6,156 bases of DNA from Xanthobacteraceae bacterium (GCA_030043285.1 JASHXZ010000054.1:1-6156), one strand, 5' to 3'. Counted from the first letter of the stretch, positions 1 through 6,156 are shown. Translations and numbers: made by a program. Notes: generated from the letters alone by a model not told the origin.

Positions 1-281
1 ACTTCCCAGGGGCGTGGCTGTACAGCGCCGGCCATCCGGTGCTGCATCTTAACGATATTTCGCAAACCGACCGGCAGCAGCGGCCGGATTCCGGCGTGAT
101 CGATCACGTCGCCTTCGGCAGCCGCGGCTTTGAGGCGATGAAGCAGCATCTCGCCGGCAAAGCCGTCGCGTACCGCGTCAATCAGGTGCCCAACAGCACG
201 CGCTGGCAGATCTTTTTACGCGATCCCAACAACGTCGAGATCGAGCTCAATTTCGAAACCAAGAACGAGCTGGCGGGCTGA
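1..281 (+). CDS. VOC (glyoxalase/bleomycin-resistance fold) family protein, C-terminal part only
   Basis: The frame is open from the left edge (first complete codon at base 3) to a TGA at 279-281, so the gene starts outside the window. An internal ATG at 39 is not the real start, because the codons before it already read FPGAWLYSAGHPVLHLND, a typical end of the first beta-alpha-beta module of this fold. The remaining part is a second module: IDHVAFGS begins its first strand, and RDPNNVEIELNF is the closing strand. By analogy with FosA and related metalloenzymes, the His of DHVAF and the second Glu of NNVEIEL are at the usual metal-ligand positions; the third ligand would lie upstream, off the window. 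The family includes dioxygenases, isomerases and antibiotic-modifying enzymes, and nothing here identifies the substrate. The gene ends 7 bases from the convergent transglycosylase gene. The fold assignment is confident and the function is unknown. Confidence 0.85.
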   Translation, partial: FPGAWLYSAGHPVLHLNDISQTDRQQRPDSGVIDHVAFGSRGFEAMKQHLAGKAVAYRVNQVPNSTRWQIFLRDPNNVEIELNFETKNELAG

Positions 282-288
282 GCGGGAA

Positions 289-1665
289 TCACCGTTGCCG
301 CAGCCGGTCGAGCACTTCGCTCGAAGCAAAGCCGTCCGGAATGTCGCCGACCGAGGTCTGGAAATCGCGGATGGCGAACCGGGTCTGCGGGCCGATCAGA
401 CCGTCCGGCGCGCCGATGCGAAAGCCGCGCTGCGCCAGCAATTGCTGCAGCTCGTAGCGTTCATCGACCGTGAGCACGCGCTCATCGCGCGGCCATGACT
501 GCACGAGCGGCGCACCGCCGCGCATGCGGTCGGCGAGAAGACCGATGGCGAGCGCGTAGGCCTCGGCCGGATTGTATTTCATGATGACGTTGAAATTGCC
601 GAGGGTCAGGAAAGCGGGGCCGCGCGCGCCGGCCGGCAACAGCAGGCTGGCGCGATCGGCGGGGCGCGGCAGCGGTTTGCCGTCGGCGCGGCGCACGCCG
701 AGGCTTTGCCATTGCCGCACCGTCATTGGCCGCGCCGAACCGGCCAGCAAATAATCGAAGCCCTGCGGCAGCACGACCTCGTAGCCCCAGCTCTGGCCCC
801 GCACCCAGCCGTCGGTTTTCAGATTGTTGGCCGTCGAGGCAACGACGTCGGCGACTGAATCGACGACGTCGCGCCGGCCGTCGCCGTCGAAATCCACGGC
901 GTAGCGCAGGAACGTGGTCGGCATGAATTGGGTCGGGCCGAACGCGCCGGCCCATGAGCCGACGAACCGGTCGGGCGGAATATCGCCGCGCTGCAGGATT
1001 TCGAGCGCCGCCAGAAACTCGCCGCGGAAAAAGTCCTGACGGCGGCCGACGCAGGAAAGCGTCGCGGTCGAGCGCAGCACCGGCCGGTCGCCGCCCAGCG
1101 TGCCGTAATTCGATTCGACCCCCCAGATCGCCGCGATGATCGATTTGTCGACGCCGTAGGTGCGCTCGACCGCGGCGAAAGTCGGCGCGTTCTGCCCCAG
1201 GAGTTCGCGGCCCTGTGCGATGCGGTCGTCGCTGACCAACAGATCGAGATAATCCCACGGCGCCTTGACGAATTCCGGCTGCGCGTCGAGCTTGTCCATG
1301 ATCGACAGATCCGGCACCAGCCCCGCGGTGAAACGCTGGTAAGCGGCGCGCGTGATGCCGCGCCGTTCGGCCAGCGGCCACAGCCCGGCGATGCAATTGG
1401 GAAAATCCGCGGCCGCGGCGCGGATCGCGTCGGCGGTCATGCGCGGATCGCCCGAGGCGCCCGACTGGCCGCTCCATTGTGCCTCACCCGTGCCCGGCCC
1501 TGGAACCGGAGCGGCGGCAGGAGGTTGAAACAACCGGGTCAGCCAAGCGGCGGGATTGTCTTGAGTGCTGTTTTGCGCGCTGTTCTGGGCCTGGGCAGTC
1601 CTGCCGAGCGCCAAGCTCAACGCCAAAGCCAAGGCGGCACAAAAGCTAAGCCGGGAGAACATCAT
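289..1665 (-). CDS. Lytic murein transglycosylase, MltB type (GH103) with C-terminal peptidoglycan-binding domain
   Basis: This is a periplasmic enzyme that would cleave the MurNAc-GlcNAc bond of peptidoglycan and leave 1,6-anhydro ends. From the ATG at 1665 it has 458 residues. Residues 1-26 look like a Sec signal peptide (MMFSRLSF, an Ala/Leu core, then a cut after AQA). There is no lipobox, so it is probably soluble, unlike the lipoprotein MltB of E. coli. The catalytic domain spans about 85-385: the catalytic Glu is E184 in WGVESNYG, followed by SWAGAFGPTQFMPTTFL, the EF-hand-like DFDGDGRRD (about 258-266), and NFNVIMKYNPAEAYALAIG. Residues about 399-455 form a PG_binding_1 domain (LLAQRGFRIGAPDGLIGPQT). 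The frame is open further back to a GTG at 1716, but that start adds a Cys/Arg-rich stretch ahead of the signal peptide and has no ribosome site. A weak GAG lies 10 bases before 1665, and ATG 1662 is an alternative. The mature part has only two cysteines (91 and 205), which could form a disulfide. It is divergent from galU. Confidence 0.93.
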   Translation of the reverse strand: MMFSRLSFCAALALALSLALGRTAQAQNSAQNSTQDNPAAWLTRLFQPPAAAPVPGPGTGEAQWSGQSGASGDPRMTADAIRAAAADFPNCIAGLWPLAERRGITRAAYQRFTAGLVPDLSIMDKLDAQPEFVKAPWDYLDLLVSDDRIAQGRELLGQNAPTFAAVERTYGVDKSIIAAIWGVESNYGTLGGDRPVLRSTATLSCVGRRQDFFRGEFLAALEILQRGDIPPDRFVGSWAGAFGPTQFMPTTFLRYAVDFDGDGRRDVVDSVADVVASTANNLKTDGWVRGQSWGYEVVLPQGFDYLLAGSARPMTVRQWQSLGVRRADGKPLPRPADRASLLLPAGARGPAFLTLGNFNVIMKYNPAEAYALAIGLLADRMRGGAPLVQSWPRDERVLTVDERYELQQLLAQRGFRIGAPDGLIGPQTRFAIRDFQTSVGDIPDGFASSEVLDRLRQR

Positions 1666-1987
1666 GACCAGCAATCTCGGTTGGCCGTCGCAGCAGCGTT
1701 TCGCGATGTGCAGCACAAGGCTTGATACACGGTTCGTTTGCCATAAGCCGACCGGTCGCAGATCGCGGCCGGCTCATATTCATGCTCGTGCAACGTGAAG
1801 CGGCCTATGCTCGAGGGTGATGGATTTTGTGCGCGCTTCGTGCTTCGCTCCGCCTTGGACCAGCAATTAGGCAAGAGTTTGGATGAAGGCCCGGCCGGAC
1901 GGCCGCGCCGGTGATGCGGACGCAAGCGTAATCGCAAGCTGTCGGCGATTCTAGCCGGCGCAGAAAGCTTCGGGGACAGCGCAAACG
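1666..1987. other. Divergent intergenic region between the transglycosylase gene and galU
   Basis: About 320 bases lie between two outward-facing genes, so this stretch should hold both promoters. I could not pick a convincing -35/-10 pair for either direction; TTGGAC at 1855-1860 with TTGGAT about 18 bases downstream is a weak candidate for galU. The galU-proximal half is GC-rich and contains an inverted repeat and a short direct repeat, listed separately. Short frames exist, for example a 45-codon one on the - strand at 1646-1783, but none has a ribosome site or recognisable protein character. A weak GGGGA at 1972-1976, 11 bases before the galU ATG, is the only ribosome-site candidate for galU. 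Confidence 0.6.
1905..1961 (+). repeat. 7-bp inverted repeat enclosing a direct repeat in the galU leader
   Basis: GCGCCGG at 1905-1911 is the exact reverse complement of CCGGCGC at 1955-1961. The enclosed 43 bases hold two copies of CGCAAGC at 1921-1927 and 1933-1939, 12 bases apart. If transcription of galU starts upstream, this could fold in its 5' leader and end 26 bases before the ATG. In GC-rich DNA a 7-bp inverted repeat with a long loop can occur by chance, so a function is only a possibility. Confidence 0.3.
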
Positions 1988-2881
1988 ATGAACCAACCCG
2001 TTCGCAAAGCCGTGTTTCCGGTCGCCGGTCTCGGCACCCGCTTTCTGCCCGCCACCAAGGCCATGCCCAAGGAGATGCTGCCGGTGGTCGACCGGCCGCT
2101 GATCCAGCACGTGGTCGATGAGGCACGCGAAGCCGGCATCGAGCATTTCATCTTCGTCACTGGGCGCAACAAGGGGGTCATCGAAGATCATTTCGACTGG
2201 CAGTTCGAGCTGGAAATGGCGTTGTTGGAGCGGCAGAAGCATGCCGCGCTGGAATTCATGAGCCAGGACCTGCCGATCCCCGGCTCGACCAGCTTTACCC
2301 GCCAGCAGGAGCCGCTCGGACTGGGCCATGCCGTGTGGTGCGCGCGCGAGCTGATCGGCCGCGAGCCGTTCGCGCTGCTTTTGCCCGACGTGCTGGTGCA
2401 GCACACGCCCGGCTGCCTGGCGCAGATGCTCGAGGCCGCGCGCGAGCTCGACGACAAGGTCAACGTGGTCGCGGTCGAGGAAGTGCCGCACGAGCGCGTC
2501 GACCAGTACGGCGTGGTCGGCGTCGGAACGGCCAAAGGCAAGACCTTCACGATCACCACCATGGTCGAAAAGCCGCGGCCCGAGCGCGCGCCGTCGAACC
2601 TCATCCTGACCGGCCGCTACATCCTGCAGCCTGAGATTCTCGACGTTCTGCAAACCCAGGAGCGCGGCGCCGGCGGTGAAATTCAGCTCACCGACGCGAT
2701 GATCCAGCTGTCGCACACGCAAAACTTCTACGGCCTGAAATTCGAGGGCCGCAGCTTCGATTGTGGCTCGAAGATCGGTTTCCTCGCCGCCAACGTCTCG
2801 TATGCGCTCGGCCGCAAGGACATCGCGCCGGGCTTCCGCGTCGAGATCAAGAGAATCCTCGACGAGCTCAACGGCGACTGA
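1988..2881 (+). CDS. galU: UTP--glucose-1-phosphate uridylyltransferase (UDP-glucose pyrophosphorylase)
   Basis: This cytoplasmic enzyme makes UDP-glucose and pyrophosphate from UTP and glucose-1-phosphate, supplying glucosyl units for LPS, exopolysaccharide and cyclic glucans and, through UDP-glucose conversion, UDP-galactose and UDP-glucuronate. The 297 residues match the usual length of bacterial GalU. The nucleotide-binding signature runs from about residue 14: GLGTRFLPATKAMPKEML. Further family marks are GLGHAVWCAR (about 111-120), LLPDV with the presumed metal-binding D134, VEKP with K195 (matching the catalytic Lys of E. coli GalU), APSNLILTGRYIL, GAGGEIQLTDA (about 227-237) and FDCGSKIGF (about 257-265). 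All key residues seem present. The ATG at 1988 is the natural start, as the conserved domain begins a few residues later; its ribosome site is poor. The gene is alone on its strand, divergent from the transglycosylase and convergent with the barrel gene (43-base gap), so it is probably transcribed on its own. Confidence 0.97.
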   Translation: MNQPVRKAVFPVAGLGTRFLPATKAMPKEMLPVVDRPLIQHVVDEAREAGIEHFIFVTGRNKGVIEDHFDWQFELEMALLERQKHAALEFMSQDLPIPGSTSFTRQQEPLGLGHAVWCARELIGREPFALLLPDVLVQHTPGCLAQMLEAARELDDKVNVVAVEEVPHERVDQYGVVGVGTAKGKTFTITTMVEKPRPERAPSNLILTGRYILQPEILDVLQTQERGAGGEIQLTDAMIQLSHTQNFYGLKFEGRSFDCGSKIGFLAANVSYALGRKDIAPGFRVEIKRILDELNGD

Positions 2882-2924
2882 GCATCCTCACAGCTCAAGC
2901 AAGCGGCACAGAGCAGCCGCATCG

Positions 2925-4793
2925 TCAGCGCTGTAGCCGCACGCCGGCGAGAAACGAGGTGGCCGCGTAGGCGACGCCGGTCGCATTCGAGGTGAGCCAG
3001 TCTTGCCGCACCGTGCCCTTGAGCTGCACTTCGCGGTTAAGCTTGTAGGTCAGACTGCCCGAAACGAAGTAGCGATTGTCGATTCGGCCAAGCCCGACAT
3101 ACTGATCGCGGCCGTAGCCGGCCTGAGCGGTGCCGATCAGCCACCATAGGAACGCGTGATCGACCTGCAGACCGAAGTCGCGGCTCAGACTGCCCGACGT
3201 GCCGGCCACGATCGACTCGTTCACCGTTGACACCGCGGTCAGCTTGGCGGTCGTCAACGCCGTGGCTTGCCAGATCAGCGAACCGTCGGCAATGACGCCG
3301 GCGATATACGGCAAGGTTGGATCCTTATAGGTCTGCTCCAGATAGCCGATCGCCATTTCGCCGGTCAGCGAACCGAACAGATCGATGTCGGCGCCAGCCC
3401 TGCTGCTCACGCCGGTGGAATCGCGCTGCAGGCCGTTGCGATCGAATTCTTCGTCGTGAATGCGTCCGTCCGCGTCGATTTCCACGAACGGCTTGAACCC
3501 GGGATTGAGTTCGTAAGCGAAGCGCGCGCTGCCGCCATATTGGTTGTAATTGCGGTCGCCGTTGCTGACGCTTTCGCCGTCGGTCAACAGCGAATTGTCG
3601 TAGACCGAGCGGTCGAACGTCCCCTTCACGGTGATCTGAAAGCGATTGAACTCCTGCGCCACGCCGAGCGTGGTGCCGTAGGTGGTGAAGATCGGCAGCT
3701 TGGCAAGGCCGGCAATGAGGTTCGGGCTGCCCGGATTGTCGGTGGAGACCAGCACGCGCTCCTCAAGCAGCACCTGCGTGTTGCGCAGCACGTCGATGCG
3801 GCCGTCGATCGTGCCGTTCAAATAGGGCCGGTTCAGCGACGGGCTGAAGGCATTGTTGGTGTAGTCGGTGTAGGTGCCGACGATATTGGCGGTGAGCGAG
3901 TGACGGTCCCAGTCGGAACGGACTTGGAGCTCGGGTGCGATGACGAAGAACGGCGAGGCCGCGCCGCCGGGCACATGGCCCGGATTGGTGTCATAGCCGG
4001 TCGACAGCTCGATTGCCGGATAGATCAAAAACGAGCCGGTACGCAGCCCGAGTGCGGCGTAAGGATCGCCGGCCGCGATGGGCAGCGGCCGCAACGCCGC
4101 AGTGCCGAGCGGCAATGTGTTGGGCGGTGGCGTGCCCGGCGGCGGGCCGCCCGATGATGGCTCGAACAGGAGCGGCGGCGGAATCGGCGGCGTGGCGCCG
4201 GGGCGCTTTGCCGCCGCCTCTGGATAAACCGCGGCCGGCGGATTGCTCACCGGCAGTGGCTCGGCCGGCGGCGGAATGACGGCGCCGGGGCGGTTGGCTG
4301 CTTTGAGCGGCTCGACTGCCGCGCCGGGCGCGGCCGCTGCATCCGGTGTCGCCGCAGCCGGCGCCGGAGGTTCGGCCGCCGCCGCGGCGCCCGACAGCGC
4401 GGGCACCGGCACAAACGTGCTGTCAGGCTGCGCTTGCGCCGGGGCCGCACCGGGTGGCGCCGGTTTCACGCGCTTGCGCCGCCCGGTATTGGTCGAGTCG
4501 AAGCCGGTATTGCCGGCCCCGAAGGCTGGCGGGCTGCCGTAGATCGGCGTGGCGCCGACGCGCGAGGGCGCGGTGAACAGGCCGGGCGGCGGCTCCAGCG
4601 GCAGTGCGTTTTCGTTGGGCAGGCGAAAGCGCGGCGCATTGTTTTGCTCGCTCTGCAGCGGCGGCGCCAACAGATCGGTGCTGGTATCCAGAAGCGGCGT
4701 CTGGGCAAAAGCTGCGGGCGCGCCCGGTGCGAGCGCCGCAAAGGCCAAAATCGCCAGGCCGGTACCGCTGAGCGTTCGGCGACGGCGCGGCAC
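2925..4793 (-). CDS. Outer-membrane beta-barrel protein (putative BBP2_2-type porin) with Pro/Ala-rich N-terminal segment
   Basis: I read this as a 622-residue outer-membrane protein from the GTG at 4793, chosen because a perfect AGGAGG lies 6 bases upstream and because this start places a classical signal peptide at the N-terminus: MPRRRR, a hydrophobic core, and a cut after AAFA (about residue 31). The frame is open back to a TTG at 4868, but that extension is Cys/Arg/Gly-rich and would bury the signal peptide. Residues about 32-110 are polar and probably flexible, and about 110-235 are extremely rich in Pro and Ala. The barrel occupies about 243-622, with alternating polar and hydrophobic aromatic strands. 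It opens with LRTGSFLIYPAIELSTGYD followed by TNPG, a hallmark I associate with the putative beta-barrel porin 2 family frequent in Hyphomicrobiales, and ends FLAGVRLQR. The last residue is Arg rather than the usual aromatic, as I recall for this family. Relatives have been linked to exopolysaccharide export, but nothing here proves the cargo. It probably has its own promoter in the gap after hemH. Confidence 0.88.
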   Translation of the reverse strand: MPRRRRTLSGTGLAILAFAALAPGAPAAFAQTPLLDTSTDLLAPPLQSEQNNAPRFRLPNENALPLEPPPGLFTAPSRVGATPIYGSPPAFGAGNTGFDSTNTGRRKRVKPAPPGAAPAQAQPDSTFVPVPALSGAAAAAEPPAPAAATPDAAAAPGAAVEPLKAANRPGAVIPPPAEPLPVSNPPAAVYPEAAAKRPGATPPIPPPLLFEPSSGGPPPGTPPPNTLPLGTAALRPLPIAAGDPYAALGLRTGSFLIYPAIELSTGYDTNPGHVPGGAASPFFVIAPELQVRSDWDRHSLTANIVGTYTDYTNNAFSPSLNRPYLNGTIDGRIDVLRNTQVLLEERVLVSTDNPGSPNLIAGLAKLPIFTTYGTTLGVAQEFNRFQITVKGTFDRSVYDNSLLTDGESVSNGDRNYNQYGGSARFAYELNPGFKPFVEIDADGRIHDEEFDRNGLQRDSTGVSSRAGADIDLFGSLTGEMAIGYLEQTYKDPTLPYIAGVIADGSLIWQATALTTAKLTAVSTVNESIVAGTSGSLSRDFGLQVDHAFLWWLIGTAQAGYGRDQYVGLGRIDNRYFVSGSLTYKLNREVQLKGTVRQDWLTSNATGVAYAATSFLAGVRLQR

Positions 4794-4799
4794 CTGCGA

Positions 4800-4805
4800 C
4801 CTCCT
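4800..4805 (-). promoter_or_regulatory. Ribosome binding site that decides the start of the barrel gene
   Basis: The - strand reads AGGAGG here, a full match to the anti-Shine-Dalgarno complement, with 6 bases before the GTG at 4793-4791. It is the strongest ribosome site in the window and supports the GTG over the upstream TTG at 4868. Confidence 0.85.
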
Positions 4806-4901
4806 CGTCCCACCGAAGCAGCGGCCCCGAAAATCCGCACCACCTCGGCAATCGCCACAGCGAAGCAACGACGCGCCGGACGAGCGCCGACGCGAGCCGG
4901 T

Positions 4902-4925
4902 TCGCGCCGCCTCGCGGCGGCGCGA
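4902..4925 (-). other. Perfect 10-bp hairpin with GCGA tetraloop
   Basis: Bases 4902-4911 pair perfectly with 4916-4925 around a 4-base loop. Read on the - strand, the loop is GCGA, which fits the stable GNRA tetraloop class. Nine of the ten pairs are G-C. No run of T follows in either direction, so it is not a standard intrinsic terminator. It lies 109 bases before the barrel GTG and 105 bases after the hemH stop, so it could be a 5' leader structure of the barrel mRNA or a 3' end structure of hemH mRNA. It directly follows the TTAACCAT island when read on the - strand. Confidence 0.6.
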
Positions 4926-4959
4926 TGGTTAACGGAGTTAAAAACGGATATGGTTAACG
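4925..4959 (-). promoter_or_regulatory. AT-rich island with two CGTTAACCAT copies, possible CtrA-type binding sites
   Basis: The 10-mer ATGGTTAACG occurs at 4925-4934 and again at 4950-4959 (25-base period). On the - strand, which is the strand of the downstream barrel gene, each reads CGTTAACCAT. A third TTAA lies between them at 4938-4941. The 35 bases are markedly AT-rich against GC-rich surroundings. TTAACCAT resembles the half-site described for the alphaproteobacterial cell-cycle regulator CtrA, whose full site is TTAA-N7-TTAA. The spacings here between TTAA cores are 5 and 12 bases, not 7, so a canonical full site is absent. Position, about 130-165 bases before the barrel start, fits a promoter or operator. 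The identity of the binding protein is a guess. Confidence 0.4.
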
Positions 4960-5030
4960 AGGCGTTGCCGGCACGGCGCCGGCCGGTCTCTCACGCAAAG
5001 TGGGCTGGCTCGCTATCCGGACGACTATCG

Positions 5031-6122
5031 TTACACCCAGCCCTTCAGCTCGCGCGTGGCGAGTTGCCGGAGCATCAACATGCCGGCCTCGCTGTCGTTG
5101 AGGCACGGAATGGCGGTGAAATTCTTGCCGCCGTAGCGCTTGAACACGTGGGCGTTTTCGACCGCGATTTCTTCGAGCGTCTCCAGGCAATCGGCGGCGA
5201 AGCCCGGCGTCACTACGACCAGATTCTTCACGCCCTGCTTGGCCAGCGCCTTAACGGTCTTGATGGTGTAGGGCTCGAGCCATTTGCCGCGGCCGAAACG
5301 CGACTGGTAGGTCATGATCAGCTTTTTGTCGTCGAGGCCGAGCTGCTCGCGAAGGAGCTGCGTGGTGCGTTCGCATTGCGCCCGATACGGATCGCCCTTG
5401 GCGACGTACTCCTTGGGCATGCCATGATACGACGCCATGATAACGTCGGGCTCGAACGGCAACGCCTTGAGCTCTGCCCGCAACGACGACGTCATGGCCT
5501 CGATGTAATACGGATCCTCGTAATAAGCCGGCAGGATGCGCAACGCCGGTTGCCGGCGCTGTCGCAGCGCGAACGCGTAAACCTCGTCACACACCGTGGC
5601 GGTGGTCGCGGCCGCATATTGCGGATAAAGCGGCATCACCAGAATGCGGTCGCAGCCGCGCTTGATCAGCGCTTCGAGGCGCGAGGCAACGGACGGGCCG
5701 GCGTAGCGCATCGCCCAATCGACCATGACGTCCTTGCCGAGCGGCTGCAGCATGCCGGCAAGCTTTTCGGCTTGCGAACGGGTGATGGTCTTGAACGGCG
5801 ATTCGTTCTTTTCGTGATTCCAGATTTTCTGGTAATCGCGCGCGCGCCACCGTGAGCGAAGCGGCAGGATGATGCCGTGCAGGACCAGCTTCCAGAGCAG
5901 CGAGTCTTTCTCGATGACGCGCCGATCGGTGAGGAACTCTTTCAGATAGCGGCGAACCGCCTTACGGTCGGCGGCCTCCGGGGTGCCGAGGTTGACCACA
6001 AGCACGCCGATGCCGTGCTCGACCGGCGCCGGTTCTGTGGGCACCGTCGCGTCCGGCGCGGTTTGGGCGCTGGAATCCGATGACGCGGTGCTTGCCCTCG
6101 GCTTGTCGTCCTTTCCGGGCAA
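5031..6122 (-). CDS. hemH: Ferrochelatase (protoporphyrin ferrochelatase)
   Basis: This enzyme inserts Fe2+ into protoporphyrin IX, the last step of protoheme synthesis, in the cytoplasm or at the inner membrane. Numbered from the TTG at 6122 (363 residues), family motifs are GVLVVNLGTPEAAD (39-52), LPLRSRWRARDYQKIW, MPLYPQYAAATTATV (163-177), SYHGMPKEYV with the catalytic His H233, YQSRFGRGKWLEPYT (272-286) and PGFAADCLETLEE with the catalytic Glu E314. There is no C-terminal cysteine cluster, so the iron-sulfur cluster of animal and some bacterial ferrochelatases is presumably absent. The start is unsettled: the frame stays open to the right edge with no ATG, the TTG at 6122 has no ribosome site, and a GTG at 6044 is another option. 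The first 35 or so residues are Ala/Ser/Pro/Thr-rich and not conserved in the family. The gene may therefore extend past the window. A 237-base gap and a likely promoter separate it from the barrel gene. Confidence 0.95.
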   Translation of the reverse strand: MPGKDDKPRASTASSDSSAQTAPDATVPTEPAPVEHGIGVLVVNLGTPEAADRKAVRRYLKEFLTDRRVIEKDSLLWKLVLHGIILPLRSRWRARDYQKIWNHEKNESPFKTITRSQAEKLAGMLQPLGKDVMVDWAMRYAGPSVASRLEALIKRGCDRILVMPLYPQYAAATTATVCDEVYAFALRQRRQPALRILPAYYEDPYYIEAMTSSLRAELKALPFEPDVIMASYHGMPKEYVAKGDPYRAQCERTTQLLREQLGLDDKKLIMTYQSRFGRGKWLEPYTIKTVKALAKQGVKNLVVVTPGFAADCLETLEEIAVENAHVFKRYGGKNFTAIPCLNDSEAGMLMLRQLATRELKGWV

Positions 6123-6156
6123 GGGCGCTTCTGCGGCCGGCGCTGCCGCAGCATTT

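Noticed and set aside
482..1477. A 331-codon Arg-rich frame on the - strand within the transglycosylase gene
   Set aside because: It is an out-of-frame reading of the same strand, with the Arg/Ala/Pro bias typical of shifted frames in GC-rich genes.
1646..1783. A 45-codon small frame on the - strand overlapping the transglycosylase start
   Set aside because: It has no ribosome site and no protein-like pattern, and it overlaps the signal-peptide coding region in another frame.
1805..2722. A 305-codon open frame on the - strand opposite galU
   Set aside because: It is the antisense shadow of galU, whose conserved motifs are complete on the + strand.
2903..2920. GCGGC/GCCGC inverted repeat in the gap between galU and the barrel gene as a shared terminator
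   Set aside because: The stem is only 5 bp with an 8-base loop and there is no T tract on either strand; chance is likely in this composition.
3267..4157. A 296-codon open frame on the + strand inside the barrel gene
   Set aside because: It is antisense to the barrel-coding frame and shows no family motif; the real protein has a signal peptide, barrel strands and a strong ribosome site.
4243..4542. A 99-codon Ala/Gly-rich + strand frame opposite the Pro/Ala region of the barrel gene
   Set aside because: Its low-complexity composition is the direct antisense consequence of the Pro/Ala codons on the - strand.
4929..4957. A canonical CtrA full site (TTAA-N7-TTAA)
   Set aside because: The three TTAA cores are separated by 5 and 12 bases, so no pair has the required 7-base spacing; only half-site-like motifs remain.
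4967..4983. GCCGGC pair (6-bp stem, 5-base loop) after hemH as an intrinsic terminator
   Set aside because: The repeat unit is itself a palindrome, the stem is short, and no T tract follows on the - strand.
4434..5855. A 473-codon open frame on the + strand spanning the hemH-barrel gap
   Set aside because: It runs antisense to both clearly identified genes, its protein has no recognisable domain, and such long antisense frames are expected in GC-rich DNA with strong third-position bias.

Overview
The window looks like ordinary chromosome from a GC-rich alphaproteobacterium, most likely a member of the Hyphomicrobiales near Bradyrhizobium, Rhodopseudomonas or Pseudolabrys. The reasons are the high GC content with G/C-biased third codon positions, the exact flavour of the ferrochelatase and GalU proteins, and a beta-barrel protein of the type common in that order. 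The genus is an inference. No database search was possible.

From left to right there are five protein genes. (1) The 3' end of a VOC/glyoxalase-fold gene on the + strand, cut by the left edge. (2) An MltB-type lytic murein transglycosylase on the - strand, meeting gene 1 tail to tail with a 7-base gap. (3) A divergent intergenic region of about 320 bases. (4) galU, UTP-glucose-1-phosphate uridylyltransferase, on the + strand. (5) A large outer-membrane beta-barrel protein with a long Pro/Ala-rich N-terminal segment on the - strand, convergent with galU. (6) A 237-base gap with the most structured non-coding DNA in the window: an AT-rich island with two copies of TTAACCAT (read on the - strand) and a perfect 10-bp hairpin with a GCGA loop. 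(7) hemH, ferrochelatase, on the - strand, running to or very near the right edge.

The genes do not form one operon; strand changes separate most of them. A loose theme is the cell envelope: the transglycosylase remodels peptidoglycan, GalU makes UDP-glucose for surface polysaccharides, and the barrel sits in the outer membrane. HemH carries out the last step of protoheme synthesis and is a neighbour without an obvious functional link. I see no tRNA, rRNA, CRISPR array, insertion sequence, phage gene or defence system. The best candidates for a second look are the regulatory-looking island and hairpin upstream of the barrel gene, and the start sites of the barrel and hemH genes, where the longest open frame is misleading or unresolved.
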